Program-made: the position numbers and the translations under genes | Part shown: piece after piece, positions 11,206-21,790 of the stretch | Position numbering within the stretch: position 1 is the stretch's first letter | Layout of the letters: each line of letters starts with the position of its first letter | Source of the DNA: Hyperoplus lanceolatus | Lineage: Eukaryota > Chordata > Actinopteri > Uranoscopiformes > Ammodytidae | NCBI GenBank assembly: GCA_026929865.2 | Contig: CM049404.1 | Location: 28,780,001-28,844,000 of the forward strand | DNA: 64,000 nt | Reading direction: 5' to 3' | The notes under the pieces: model-generated | What the model was told of the DNA's origin: nothing | What the model saw: only the letters and a program-made list of their open reading frames with translations | Database searches by the model: none

Positions 11206-12675
11206 AAAGATGTATCAGTGTGGAAGGGCTGCACAATAAATAGAAACCCTACTGTATCATCGCAAATGTTGATGATGATATTGTGTATACACATATACAT
11301 GTGGTTTACATGTTGTTTTTCCTTGGAATTTATTTGAACTCGACACCATTGTAAATGAGGGTCACCCCTCAATTGGTTTCTCGAGGATAAATAAAAGTTA
11401 AATGAAAAACGAAAAATGAAAATGAATGCTAGCAAGTGTGTCACGACAGACAACAATGCTAACGTGGTGAAGGCCACCAAACTCAACAACTAGGTTGTAC
11501 TAAACAGCCTGGCCTGGGGCTAATAATAGGCTACTTACTGTTTGGGGTGTATGTTGGCAGTAAACCCAATGCAGAGAGACATTATTCATTTTTAATTGCA
11601 AGTGATATCATCATCTCAATATTCTCCAATATTATCGCATGTTTTCCTGACATCATGCAGCCCTATTATGTGGCAACCACTGGAGTTCCAAAGAAAATAG
11701 TTTTGATACAGTCTCATAATTAAAACAGAAACATTCTATTCAACAAGTTTTTTCTTGAGATTTGGGAATGTTGTCAATTCACTTACAAGAATTAAGTCGA
11801 TAAAAGAAACGCAATTAGTCAGATGATCAATCATGTTTAAACAAGCCCCTCAGTTAAGTTATGACCAGACAGTCTGTTTCAATATAAATACACTGTATAT
11901 AGCTAAATATCTGTTACAGTTTACAGGTTGACTTCCTTGTTCTAACTGACCTAGTTGTGTGTGTAGTTGTTCTGCATAGCGTAATCACTGACATTTCAGA
12001 TTCCACCCACTTATGTTCTTACCTCCAAATAAAACAGTTTAAACTGAACTGATGGAGTTTTCAAATCTGTCTGATCATCCTAGTGGTAATGTTTCTCACA
12101 TTGACAGACTCTGTTGTTACAATGTCACCACGCTCCTAGATCTCAACAAATGTTATTCAATGATTGCCAAACAATGACAGTATAACCCTGGTTGCTTTAC
12201 TAGAAAAGGTATTTCATACACCTTGAAAGAAAATACTACAGTTTATGAGATTTATAAGCCTTATCTAAAACATTAAAATCAACAAACGTGGAATTACAAG
12301 GATTTCACACTGCAATGTGAATACAATATTTTACATTTCCAATTGTTCCAAATGTTAATATTTCTGAAAAGGCACCTGGTGCTTATAGTACCTTGCATAA
12401 CATACCTGTCAGGCAGGAACGTGTATTCTAAATGTACATTTTAACAACAAAGCAATATGCTCTTTACATGAAACATAAAAGGTATAAAAAAAGGTATAAA
12501 AGGAACTCATTGATTATTTACACATGAACCTGCCGGTTAATTTGTTCTGTAGCTTAATGTTGTTCTGCCTTCGACAAACCATTGAAATAGTTTTGACACA
12601 TTTTAATGGTTATTACCTGGATTTTTTCAAGTATCTTGCGATCAACATGTGGTAACAACATCACCATTGTTAAAG
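11206..12675. other. intergenic and receptor A 3' flank
   Basis: AT-rich, no coding frame supported. The part nearest 12675 is the likely 3' UTR of receptor A (minus strand), but no clear polyadenylation signal was chosen. Confidence 0.5.
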
Positions 12676-13656
12676 TTACTCTGCAGTTTGTGCCACAGGC
12701 ACACGGCCAGAGTTGGACAAAGACAAACGGCCGTACATCTGACGAGCTCTCTGGACAATTTGTCCGAGCTGAGCAAGAATATCATCATTTCCATGGAGGT
12801 AAACCAGAGGGTTGAGAGCACTGTTCAGACACACAAGGCCACGACTTATCTGATGAGCAACGAAGACCCCATTAAACCATTGACGACACATCTTTTGTTT
12901 TATCAGAACTCTTGCCCAGAGGTTCAGGTTCCTGAACACATGGTAGGGGATGTAACAAACAGAGAAGAGAAGAATCAAGATGAACAACAACCTCAAACTT
13001 CTCTGTTCCAGAACTTTGTCTGTGGTATTTCTTCTGCAGAGGACGACCATCACATGTCCATAGCAGCCCAGTGTGATGAGGAATGGGATGCAAAACCCAG
13101 TGAGTGTCCTTCCAAAGCTGTATTTCAGATAATCCTCAACATGGCTCTTTTGTGTGGTATCGTAACATTTCCCAGGTTTATTTCCAAACGTTTTTGTGTA
13201 GAAAATGTCTGGCAGACTTTGAACACTCACCAACAGCCAAACCAAGACTGAGATCCACACAGAGTGAGTGACAGTAACTCTTCCATGAACTCTCATTGGA
13301 TGGACAATGGCCAGGTACCTGTACACACTTATACAAGTGAGGAACCCAATGCTGCCATATAAGTTCATGTTGAAGCAGAATCTTGTTATCTTGCAGAATG
13401 CATCTCCAAAGATCCACTTACTTTCCATGAAGTAGTACACCACCAGAAAGGGGAGAGTGAGCAGATACAAAATATCGGCAAGTCCGAGGTTGAGAACAAA
13501 GACATTGACGTTACCCAGCTTCTTCCAGTTGAGCAGCAAAGACTTCAATCCCCATCCATTAGCAACCAGACCAATGATGAAAACTACGATTAACACAGGA
13601 GGCAGAAATCTGTGTTCAAAGTTGAAACTGACACGAGGACAGGTGGTGTTACTCAT
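12676..13656 (-). CDS. P2Y1-like nucleotide receptor, copy A
   Basis: A 326-residue class A GPCR, expected in the plasma membrane and to sense extracellular nucleotides. Seven helices lie near 20-43, 50-76, 86-114, 131-153, 177-206, 222-245 and 265-288. GLAD at 58-61 gives the TM2 Asp. VYRY at 111-114 stands where DRY usually is. Cys88 and Cys164 form the loop disulfide; Cys6 and Cys257 are the second pair typical of P2Y receptors. CYDTT (164-168) and H239-V-F-R242 in TM6 are P2Y1-type features, and NPLVY (282-286) closes TM7. The ATG at 13656 is chosen because it aligns with the starts of copies D, E and F; 57 upstream codons are open but unrelated. No introns. The protein is mosaic: residues 1-153 resemble E and F, and 154-326 resemble D. 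Confidence 0.92.
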   Translation of the reverse strand: MSNTTCPRVSFNFEHRFLPPVLIVVFIIGLVANGWGLKSLLLNWKKLGNVNVFVLNLGLADILYLLTLPFLVVYYFMESKWIFGDAFCKITRFCFNMNLYGSIGFLTCISVYRYLAIVHPMRVHGRVTVTHSVWISVLVWLLVSVQSLPDIFYTKTFGNKPGKCYDTTQKSHVEDYLKYSFGRTLTGFCIPFLITLGCYGHVMVVLCRRNTTDKVLEQRSLRLLFILILLFSVCYIPYHVFRNLNLWARVLIKQKMCRQWFNGVFVAHQISRGLVCLNSALNPLVYLHGNDDILAQLGQIVQRARQMYGRLSLSNSGRVPVAQTAE

Positions 13657-13750
13657 CCTCTCTTCTACCAAGTGTGAACTAACCTCTTCCTCTGTGGGCG
13701 ATATAGGTAATGAGAGAAAGAGAAAGCATGATCTATATGGTTCTAATAAA

Positions 13751-13760
13751 ACTTCCTGTT
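13751..13760 (-). promoter_or_regulatory. ETS-like ACAGGAAGT site upstream of receptor A
   Basis: AACAGGAAGT on the minus strand about 100 bp before the ATG. The same core sits at the same distance before D, E, F, both orphan leaders and the relic, although A's leader otherwise differs from theirs. Function as an ETS-factor site is inferred from motif identity and spacing. Confidence 0.45.
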
Positions 13761-14378
13761 TGATGCCCTGCAATATCAACTGTAAAAATGAGATCAAAGA
13801 TAAATCTACGTGGGACATTTTCCGCATGTATTAAACTTTGTCCATTTGCTATCACGCAACCACTACTTATCACCAGTTACATGTTTTATAAAAAATCTTT
13901 ATGACACATCACTGCGGATATGGTCTGAGGTTAAATGTTTCAGTCGGAGTTTCTCATAACTAGCTCCATTTGTGACCGCGTGAACAGGTAAGTTGATGCA
14001 AGAGTGCTTCATCATTGACCTAAATGGGAAGGTAAGAGTCTCCCTCTGGTGGTAAAGTTACAACTTCAGAGAGAGGGTGCTTCTCAAGCCTTTCTTAATG
14101 TAATTGTAATGAATCTTTAGAGATCTAATATTAATAAGAACACAAGTTTTAACATATTTTTTTTTATATTTAAGTGTCAGATCCTAAAATCATACCTCGG
14201 TTCAAGGTAAGAGTCTACAACCAGACTAGCTGCTCTGTGACCAATTTTTTTAAATTAGTTTTTGCCAGAGGGTATTGTCAAAGTCAACGTTTTAGTTCAC
14301 TTTCATGAAAGCTGTATGTAACTATTTCTGGCATTTATGGACATAGGAAGTGAAAGGAATGTGTATGGCAGCATAAAA

Positions 14379-14382
<4 letters not shown>

Positions 14383-14471
<89 letters not shown>
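14383..14471. repeat. (GT)n microsatellite
   Basis: About 89 bp of uninterrupted GT dinucleotides. Open frames through it are artefacts. Confidence 0.98.
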
Positions 14472-14474
<3 letters not shown>

Positions 14475-14499
14475 ATCTGTTTGAAAGAAACTATATACT

Positions 14500-15030
14500 T
14501 CTTCTTTTTCACCAACTGAGGGCATGCATGATACTGGGATCCCCAACCACACATTATGTGGTATATTTCTTCCCATAAACAGCTCATTAGAAAGTGACAC
14601 ATCAAGAGTAGTTGTACACAGTTGTATTTTGATCTTTTCTGCATATATATACACAAAAGTTAAATGTATTGGTTATTTTCCTGAGGCTATATACAATATT
14701 TACAATATTGATACAGATGCTGGACTATTTAAAGAGCATGCAAGATCAGCTCTTTGAGCTATTTATCATTAAGCGCTTCAGAATTGTACATTACGATGAG
14801 TTAAGAAAATAAAGGTGTGTAACTGAGAAAACAAACTAAAATATAAAATATCATAAGATAACTAAAACCAATACAAGACATCCTCTTTAGCATTTGTTGG
14901 ACACTATGTACCTCATGTTCTGAACCAATTGAGAGCATGCATTGCACTGGGCTTCCCCACCCCAAACTACGTACCATTATCATTATTTCCCCACAAACCC
15001 TTTCTAAATGATAGCAGTGACACAATACGA
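14500..15030. repeat. direct duplication in receptor 3' flank
   Basis: 14500-14612 and 14900-15030 share an ordered set of phrases: CCAA(C/T)TGAG(G/A)GCATGCAT, ACTGGG(A/C)T(C/T)CCC, then TTTC(T/C)(T)CCC and AAA(G/T)...GTGACAC. The second unit also resembles 19230-19390 beyond receptor D, so this is duplicated 3' flank of a receptor gene. Confidence 0.55.
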
Positions 15031-15553
15031 TCATGGCATATATGCTTTTTTATATATTTGGAAGATTTATGATCATAATGTGGTAACAGCATCATGAATT
15101 ACGCAATCAAAAATGCAAGCCTGTACAGGATGATTATTATTAAAGCAAAGAATGCATCACTTAAGATAATTCATTCACAACGTTGTCAATTTACACCAAA
15201 CCTGTGGATAGACAGTCGCACAAAAGAGTTAGAGCTGCTGTTTTAGTTATTTGTAATTAAACATGTTAAAACCTTAAATCTTGTTTAATTCCTCTGCAGT
15301 TTGTGCCGCAGGTACACGGCCGGAGTTAGACAAAGATAAATGGCCGAACATCCGACGAGCTCGCTGGAGAAGTCGTCTGAGCTGAGCAAGAACATCTTCA
15401 TTTCCATGGAGGTAAACCAGAGGGTTGAGAGCACTGTTCAGACACACAAGGCCACGACTTATCTGATGAGCAATGTAGACTTCATTGAACCATTGACGAC
15501 ACATCTTGTGTTTGATCAGAACTCTTCTCCAGAGGTTGAGATTTCTGAATATA

Positions 15554-17180
15554 CAGTATCTCACAAAAGTGAGTACACCCCTCACATTTCTTCACATTTT
15601 TCTTTATATCTTTCCATGGGACAACACTGAAGAAATGACACTTTGATACAATGTAAAGTAGTCAGTGTACAGCTTGTATAACAGTGTAAATTTACTGTCC
15701 CCTCAAAATAACTCGACACACAGCCATTAATGTCTAAACTGCTGGCAACAAAAGTGAGTACACCCCTTAGAAAATTTTTACAAATTGGGCCCAAAGTGTC
15801 AATATTTTGCTTTGCCATCATTATTTTCTAGCACTGCCTTAACCCTCTTGGGCATGTAGTTCACTAGAGCTTCACAGGTTGCAACTGGAACCCTCTTCCA
15901 CCCATTTATGACAGCATCACAGAGCTGGTGGATATTAAAGACCTTGCGCTCCTCCACCTTCTGTTTGAGGATGCCCCAAAGATGCTCAATAGGGTTTAGG
16001 TCTGGAGACATGCTTGGCCAGGCCATAACCTTTACCCTCAGCTTTTTAGCAAGCCACTGGTCGTCTTGGAGGTGTGTTTGGGGTCGTTATCATGTTGCAA
16101 TACCACCCTCGGCCCAGTTTCGAAGGTTGAGTGCACGTGGTCAGCGTCGTACACAGAGGTTGGCTTTGGAAAATAGACGTATGAGTGCTGCAGCATTGCT
16201 GAAGGGCTTGAAGGGGTGGGGGGTCAACCTGTCAGTGCTCAGACCATACGCCACTCTGCATCATACTGGTCTACATGGCTGTCATCCCAGAAGGAAGCCT
16301 ATTCTAAAGATGATGCACAAGAAACCCCACAAAAGTTTGCTGAAGACAAACAGACTACGGACATGGATTACTGCAACCATGTCCTGTGGTCTGATGAGAC
16401 CAAGATACATTTATTTGGTTCAGATGGTGTTAAGAGTGTGGAGGCAACCAGGTGAGGAGTACAAAGACAAGTGTGTCTTGCCTATAGTCAAGCATGGTGG
16501 TTGGAGTGTCATGGTCTGGGGCTGCATGAGTGCTGCCAGCACTGGGGATCTACAGTTCATTGAATTCTAACATGTACTGTGACATACTGAAGCAGAGCAT
16601 GATCCCCTCCCTTCATAAACTGGGCCGCAGGGCAGTACTGCAACATGATAACGACCCCAAACACACCTCCGAACGACCACTGCTTGCTAAAGAAGCTGAG
16701 GGTAAAGGTTATGGACTGGCAAGCATGTCTCCAGTCTTAAACCCTATTGAGCATCTTTGGGGCATCCTCAAACGGGAGATGGAGGAGCAAGGACTCTAAT
16801 ATCCACCAGCTCCTTGATGTCGTCATGAATGGGTAGAAGAGGGTTCCAGTGGCAACCTGTGAAGCTCTAGTGAACTACATGCCCAAGAGGGTTAAGGCAG
16901 TGCTAGAAAATAATGATGGCAAAACAAAATATTGACACTTTGGGCCCAATTTGGACATCTTTTCTAAGGGGTGTACTCACTTTTGTTGCCAGCAGTTTAG
17001 ACATTAATGGCTGTGTGTCGAGTTATTTTGAGGGGACAGTAAATTTACACTGTTATACAAGCTGTACACTGACTACTTTACATTGTATCAAAGTGTCATT
17101 TCTTCAGTGTTGTCGCATGGAAAGATATAAAGAAAAATGTGAAGAAATGTGAGGGGTGTACTCACTTTTGTGAGATACTG
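15554..17180. mobile_element. Tc1/mariner-like element with fold-back structure
   Basis: A 1627-bp element with ends CAGTATCTCACAAAAGTGAG and the reverse complement, flanked by the TA duplication (15552-15553, 17181-17182). The terminal repeats are very long. 15554-16120 is an inverted copy of 16617-17180, including the 3' end of the transposase gene. In a normal Tc1 element only the short ends are inverted; here the 5' third has been replaced by an inverted copy of the 3' third. The outer 230 bp of the two arms differ by about one base, so the insertion is young. Confidence 0.93.
16121..16799 (+). pseudogene. Tc1-like transposase remnant
   Basis: Frames on the plus strand carry pieces of a Tc1 DDE transposase. 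These are LSARGQRRTQRLALENRRM (DNA-binding side), HVLWSDETKIHLFG with the first Asp, KHGGWSVMVWGCMSAA, LQHDNDPKHTS with the second Asp, and NPIEHLWGILKREME with the final Glu. They fall in different frames, and the N-terminal helix-turn-helix is missing. The gene is dead, and any movement would have needed transposase from another copy. An inverted copy of the C-terminal part (SPDLNPIEHLWGILKQK) lies on the minus strand at about 15799-16026. Confidence 0.9.
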
Positions 17181-17898
17181 TATGATAGGGGATGTAACAA
17201 ACAGAGAAGAGAAGGATCAAGATGAACAGCAACTTCAAACTTCTTTGTTTCAGTACCTTAGTGGTGGTATTTCTTCCGCAGAGAACGGCAATCACATGTC
17301 CATAGCAGCCCAGTGTGATGAGAAATGGGAAACAAAACGCAGCGAGTGTCCGTCCAAAGCTGTATTTCAGATAATCCTCAACATGGAATTCAAATGTGGT
17401 ATCAAAACATCGTTTAGGATTGTTTCCAAATGTTTTGACGTAGAACATTTCTGGAAGGCATTGAACACACACCAACAGCCAAACCAAGACTGAGATCCAC
17501 ACAGAGTGAGCGACAGTAATTCGTCCAAGAACTCTGATTGGATGGACAATGGCCAGGTACCTTAACACACTTATACATGTAAGGAACCCAATGCTGCCAT
17601 ACAAATTCAGGTGGAAGCAGAATCGTGTTATCTTGCAGAATGCATCTCCAAAGATCCACTTACTCTCCATGAAGTAGTACACCACCAGAAAGGGGAGAGT
17701 GAGCAGATACAAAATATCGGCAAGTCCGAGGTTGAGGACAAAGACATTGATGATCTTCAGTTTCTTCCAGTGTCGCAGCAAGGATGTCAATCCCCATCCG
17801 TTAGCAACCAAACCAACGACGAATACTAAGATGTACACCGGAGGCAGGAATCCGTGTTGAAAGTCATAGCTGACTCGGGTACAAGTTGTGTTATTCAT

Positions 17899-18340
17899 TG
17901 TCTTCTGGAGAGCAGGTAGTACAATTCCTTTTGTCTGAGAGTGTGCTGACTTTGCTTCAGTGTAGGAACTGAATCTCAACATTTGTGCTTCGCAGAATAA
18001 GATTAAAAGGTTCTGCCCACATGGCAGTTTACAGGAAGTTACATTAGTTGGCTGTTCCCCCTTGGACCAATTCATCCGTTTCATAATAATAAATAATACT
18101 TTAGGTAAGGCAAGATACATTTAATACTAAAGCACATTTCATGCATATAGGAAATAAATTGACTTTGTAACAGCAGGGGACATTTTGCAAGGTTGTAGAG
18201 CAATAAACTAAGGTCTCCCTTTTAAGCCTAATCAATATAATTGCTAAATTCAGTTAAAAGCAAAGGTTAACTTTATGGTCTTCAGTTTCGCTTTAAGGGT
18301 CGCAACAGTTTGGCCTGATGTAATATCCTCAAGTATCTTC
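17899..18340 (-). promoter_or_regulatory. 5' flank of receptor BC
   Basis: Homologous to the upstream region of receptor D (20383-20680) and orphan leader 1 (21430-21790). Shared text includes GTACTA...CTCTCCAGAAGACA just before the ATG, CTGCCCACATG, CAGGAAGTTACATT and CAACAGTTTGGCCTGATGTA. The ETS-like core found about 100 bp upstream in the other copies is missing here, replaced by AAGATTAAAAGG, though a second CAGGAAGTTACAT box remains. Confidence 0.6.
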
Positions 18341-18899
18341 CAGGTTAGGGCAGCATAACAGCTGACAGCAGCTTCCCAATGTTTTGTTATAATTTCAGGA
18401 ACAGTTATCAGCCCTCTGCTCCAGATGACCTAAAACGATAGAATCAGAATGGAGGTTTATTTTGGCCTTAGATTATTGAGGGATTCATAGATTAGTAACA
18501 ATATCTTGAAATCAATTTTGTCACAAGTGAAGAAACGTCTTTGTTTTTATCAGAACACTAGGAGACGCATTTTGAATGAGATGAAGCTTTTTTTTTTAGG
18601 AAGGCCTGAGAAAAGATTATTATTATTATTATATCTTCTGCATAATTGTGGTAGGCAATTTTGTTCGTTTACATAATAAGGCCTAGGGGGATCATAGAGA
18701 GGTTAAATAGAAGTGGTATAATATGGGTTATACATATTGTACAGCACCACCACCCAGTGGAGGAAAAGGTATCCTGTCTTCATTGTCTTCTGTCTTCTTG
18801 GTTCAGTTGTGGATACCTCTGTTCACTAGATGTCAGGACAACCTCATCTTGTGTGACAATCCTTCAGAGGCATTCATGTGTGTAACCTGAGGTTAACTG
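18341..18899. other. intergenic, repeat-derived
   Basis: No gene seen. 18720-18800 matches 24131-24215 (AATATGGGTTA, CACCACCACCCAGTGG, GTATCCTGTCTTCATTGTCTTCT). 18800-18890 matches a family also at 27640-27720 and 36395-36460 (CACTAGATGTCA..., CTTCAGAGGCA). Confidence 0.55.
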
Positions 18900-19135
18900 T
18901 ATTCTTTTGGGAAAAGTGTTATGTAATAATAATTAACTAACTGCTAATAACTGCGAAGTTGATGCTTAATTAGCATGACCTTAGCATTATCTAATGCATA
19001 ATGAATGCTTAACCAAGCACTCACTGAGTAAACAACTAAGCATTAACAGTTAGTTGATGCTTAGTTAATGATTAATAGGCATCAACTAAGCATTAACTAA
19101 CAGTTTAATGATGTACCCTTATTGTAAAGTGTTGC
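18900..19135. repeat. palindromic 'AAGCATTAACTAA' repeat
   Basis: Repeated forward and inverted copies of CTAAGCATTAACAGTTAGTT, TTGATGCTTAGTTAATGATT and CATCAACTAAGCATTAACTA end in GTACCCTTATTGTAAAGTGTTGCC. This resembles the end of a common fish interspersed repeat. It is probably a MITE able to form hairpins. Confidence 0.55.
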
Positions 19136-19395
19136 CAGAAAATACTGTTCATTATTGAGTTCTACAGAAATATTTTACCAGATTATCAGAATGCTGATTG
19201 GTTTTGCACTTTATTCGTCATGAAAAAACAGGTGATACAATTGATACTGAGTTAAGAAAACTAAGTGATAAAACTCAAAACAAAGTATAGCATAACATAA
19301 CATATCATAAGAAAATATACTAAAATCAATTGACATCCTCTTTACAGTGTAATTGTTGCAATGCACAGGGCTCCTCCACCCCACCTCAACTCTTG

Positions 19396-20382
19396 TTAAA
19401 GTTCCTCTGCAGTCTGTGACACAGACACATGGCCAGAGTTGGACAAAGACAAACGGCTGTACATCTGACGAGCTCTCTGGACAATTTGTCCGAGCTGAGC
19501 AAGAATATCATCATTTCCATGGAGGTAAACCAGAGGGTTGAGAGCACTGTTCAGACACACAAGGCCACGACTTATCTGATGAGCAATGTAGACCCCATTA
19601 AACCATTGACAACACATCTTTTGTTTTATCAGAACTCTTGCCCAGAGGTTCAGGTTCCTGAACACATGGTAGGGGATGTAACAAACAGAGAAGAGAAGAA
19701 TCAAGATGAACAACAACCTCAAACTTCTCTGTTTCAGAACTTTGTCTGTGGTATTTCTTCTGCAGAGGACGACCATCACATGTCCATAGCAGCCCAGTGT
19801 GATGAGGAATGGGATAAAAAATCCAGTAAGTGTCCGTCCAAAGCTGTATTTCAGATAATCCTCAACATGGCTCTTGTGTGTGGTATCGTAACATTTCCCA
19901 GGTTTATTTCCAAACGTTTTTGTGTAGAAAATGTCTGGCAGACTTTGAACACTCACCAACAGCCAAACCAAGACTGAGATCCACACAGAGTGAGTGACAT
20001 TAACTCTTCCCATAACTCTGATTGGATGGACAATGGCCAGGTACCTGAACACACTTATACAAGTGAGGAACCCAATGCTGCCATATAAGTTCATGTTGAA
20101 GCAGAATCTTGTTATCTTGCAGAATGCATCTCCAAAGATCCACTTACTCTCCATGAAGTAGTACACCACCAGAAAGGGGAGAGTGAGCAGATACAAAATG
20201 TCTGCAAGTCCGAGGTTGAGAACAAAAATATTGATGATCTTTAGTTTCTTCCAGTGTCGCAGCAATGATGTCATTCCCCATCCATTAGCAACCAAACCCA
20301 CGATGAATACTAAGATGTACATCGGAGGCAGGAATCTGTGTTGAAAGTTGAAATTGACACGAGGACAAGATGTGTTATCCAT
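19396..20382 (-). CDS. P2Y1-like nucleotide receptor, copy D
   Basis: A 328-residue single-exon class A GPCR, in frame with copy A along its whole length apart from two extra residues at the tail (...QTAEEL). It has GLAD in TM2, VFRY in place of DRY, the Cys88-Cys164 pair, CYDTT, H239-V-F-R242 in TM6 and NPLVY in TM7. The N-terminus MDNTSC carries N-glycosylation sequons and the extra Cys. TM1-TM2 (HWKKLKIIN) match copy BC rather than A, E or F, while the second half is nearly identical to A. The start follows the conserved leader with CTCTCCAGAAGACA. Expected role is nucleotide sensing with G-protein coupling; the ligand is not known. Confidence 0.93.
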   Translation of the reverse strand: MDNTSCPRVNFNFQHRFLPPMYILVFIVGLVANGWGMTSLLRHWKKLKIINIFVLNLGLADILYLLTLPFLVVYYFMESKWIFGDAFCKITRFCFNMNLYGSIGFLTCISVFRYLAIVHPIRVMGRVNVTHSVWISVLVWLLVSVQSLPDIFYTKTFGNKPGKCYDTTHKSHVEDYLKYSFGRTLTGFFIPFLITLGCYGHVMVVLCRRNTTDKVLKQRSLRLLFILILLFSVCYIPYHVFRNLNLWARVLIKQKMCCQWFNGVYIAHQISRGLVCLNSALNPLVYLHGNDDILAQLGQIVQRARQMYSRLSLSNSGHVSVSQTAEEL

Positions 20383-20680
20383 TGTCTTCTGGAGAGCAGT
20401 TAGTACAATTCCTTTTGTCTGTGAGTGTGCTGCCCTTCCTAAGGGATAGAAACTCTATCTCAGCATTTTTGGTTCACTGAAGACTTCCTTTTTTATGCTC
20501 CTGCCCACATGCGAGTCTCCAGGAAGTTACATTGGTTGGCTATTTCACCTTCCAATCCATACATCTCTTCATCTGTTTCATAATTATGAATACTGTAATA
20601 CAGAAGGCAAGGCAAGGCAAGGAAACTTTATTTATGTAGCACGCACTATCAAACACAAAGTGCAGATGAGATAATTAAAG
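20383..20680 (-). promoter_or_regulatory. 5' flank of receptor D with ETS-like box
   Basis: Read on the minus strand, the ATG is preceded by TGTACTAACTGCTCTCCAGA. This is shared by BC, F and orphan 2, and in part by E and orphan 1, and could be a splice acceptor or a conserved leader. About 100 bp upstream is AAAAGGAAGT (20481-20490 region), and farther up CAGGAAGTTACATTGG. Confidence 0.5.
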
Positions 20681-20915
20681 GGGAAATGAGACTAGATCAA
20701 AAGTGAAGCTGAACAACATCTGTTATCAGTCTTATTCATGTTCCAATACTCAAAACTGCCAAAGCAGTTATACGGGAGAAAATGGTGAGATTAGTTTGTT
20801 GTTTTGCTACTGGGGCACAGCCATCTTCAACTGTCACATTCTGTCATGTCACTTGAATGGTACGTACGGTCAACCTGACAGCTAGCCCAAGTCTTCTGTA
20901 GTAAAGATTTCCCTG

Positions 20916-21090
20916 ATGGCGTATCAAAAGCCCACAAGAGGAGAATCATACTGTATTGCTCCAGGATGTAGCAACACATTTATAAAACAAAGTCAGCTGG
21001 TCTTACCGTACACAATCATGGTTTGCCTCTTAAGCGAAAAGCAGCCCTCAAATGCTGGCTAGCAGCTCTAAAAAGCCAGGCAAGAGACGG
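20916..21090 (+). pseudogene. THAP-type zinc-finger domain relic
   Basis: From an ATG at 20916 the frame reads a Cys-containing start (ESYCIAPGCSNTF), then after a frameshift near 20990-21000 it continues GLTVHNHGLPLKRKAALKCW and LAALKSQ. That order (C-x4-C, then a hydrophobic turn, FPLK-like and W-x-A-x-K) is the N-terminal half of a THAP DNA-binding domain. THAP domains occur in P-element-type transposases and in host THAP proteins. The distal zinc ligands are not seen. This is most likely a transposon remnant. Confidence 0.5.
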
Positions 21091-21149
21091 GTGGGCTAGG
21101 TTTAGAAGTGATCCAATGCCATTCATGCCAATGTATTTATCCCTGACTT

Positions 21150-21292
21150 GATGTGTGTCCCCGCGGCTGCGTCTATGTACACATTTTATCAGACTGTATT
21201 CTCGGCTTGCCAAAATATGGATCCGCTCTATTACGAGTGAATGGGTTTAGACAGACATACAGTGTGCATAGACACAGCCGCAGGGACATACT
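21150..21292. repeat. imperfect inverted repeat
   Basis: GTGTCCCCGCGGCTGCGTCT at 21158-21177 is mirrored by GACACAGCCGCAGGGACAT near 21270-21288, with about 90 bp between. It adjoins the THAP relic and may be the end of the same lost transposon. Confidence 0.5.
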
Positions 21293-21429
21293 TCTTATCG
21301 AGAGCAACTACCATTTAGGCCTGACAAAATATGTAGGCCTATCCCCTAATAATCAGACAGAGAAATGTGTTTTCAAAACGACTGGATGCATGCACTCAAG
21401 CGGCCGGCGACACACTTCTTAACTGGGAT

Positions 21430-21790
21430 AATTGTGTTATTAATTTCTCTTCTGGATAGCAATTGGTATAATTCCTTTTGTCAGATAGTGTGCTTTTCTT
21501 CTTTGGGGATAGAAACACTATCTCAGCATTTGTGGTTCACTGAAAACTTCCTGTTTTACGCTCCTGCCCACATGCCAGTCTCCAGGAAGTTACATTGGTT
21601 GGCTGTTTCCCCTTCCAATCCATACATCTGTTTCATAATTATAAATAATACGGAAGATAGGGCTAGGCAAAGCAACTTTATTCATATAGGACTATCATAC
21701 ACAAAGTGCAAATCTTTAGATTGAGGTCTTCAGTTTATTTTAAAAGGTAGCAACAGTTTGGCCTGATGTAATATCTTCAAAGACCTACTG
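21430..21790 (-). pseudogene. orphan receptor leader 1
   Basis: This block matches the upstream regions of receptors D and BC. Shared phrases are GTATAATTCCTTTTGTC, ACTATCTCAGCATTTGTGGTTC, CTCCTGCCCACATGCCAGTC, CCAGGAAGTTACATTGGTTG and CAACAGTTTGGCCTGATGTA. The ACTTCCTGT core is at 21546-21554. No receptor coding sequence follows on the gene side; unrelated THAP-relic sequence stands there. It is the remains of a receptor duplicate that lost its body. Confidence 0.7.

Larger units (their letters stand above)
15274..17898 (-). pseudogene. P2Y1-like receptor (copy BC) split by a Tc1 element
   Basis: The 5' part (17183-17898) encodes a start matching the other copies (MNNTTC...) and helices 1 to most of 6, through CYIPYH. 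The 3' part (15274-15551) encodes the end of TM6, EL3, TM7 with NPLVY, and the tail. They are separated by a 1627-bp Tc1-like element flanked by TA. The receptor frame is open on both sides, and the flanking codons remain in register with copies A and D. As it stands, translation from the ATG runs into the transposon and stops at 17104, giving about 264 residues without TM7. Such a receptor is not expected to work. No other disabling change is seen, so the interruption appears recent. Confidence 0.93.

Noticed and set aside
12649-13251. 200-codon plus-strand frame opposite receptor A, and similar frames opposite D, E, F and BC
   Set aside because: These are antisense shadows that recur opposite every receptor copy because the coding strand is conserved.
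15799-16026. Separate minus-strand transposase gene
   Set aside because: It is the inverted arm of the fold-back Tc1 element, holding only the C-terminal piece.
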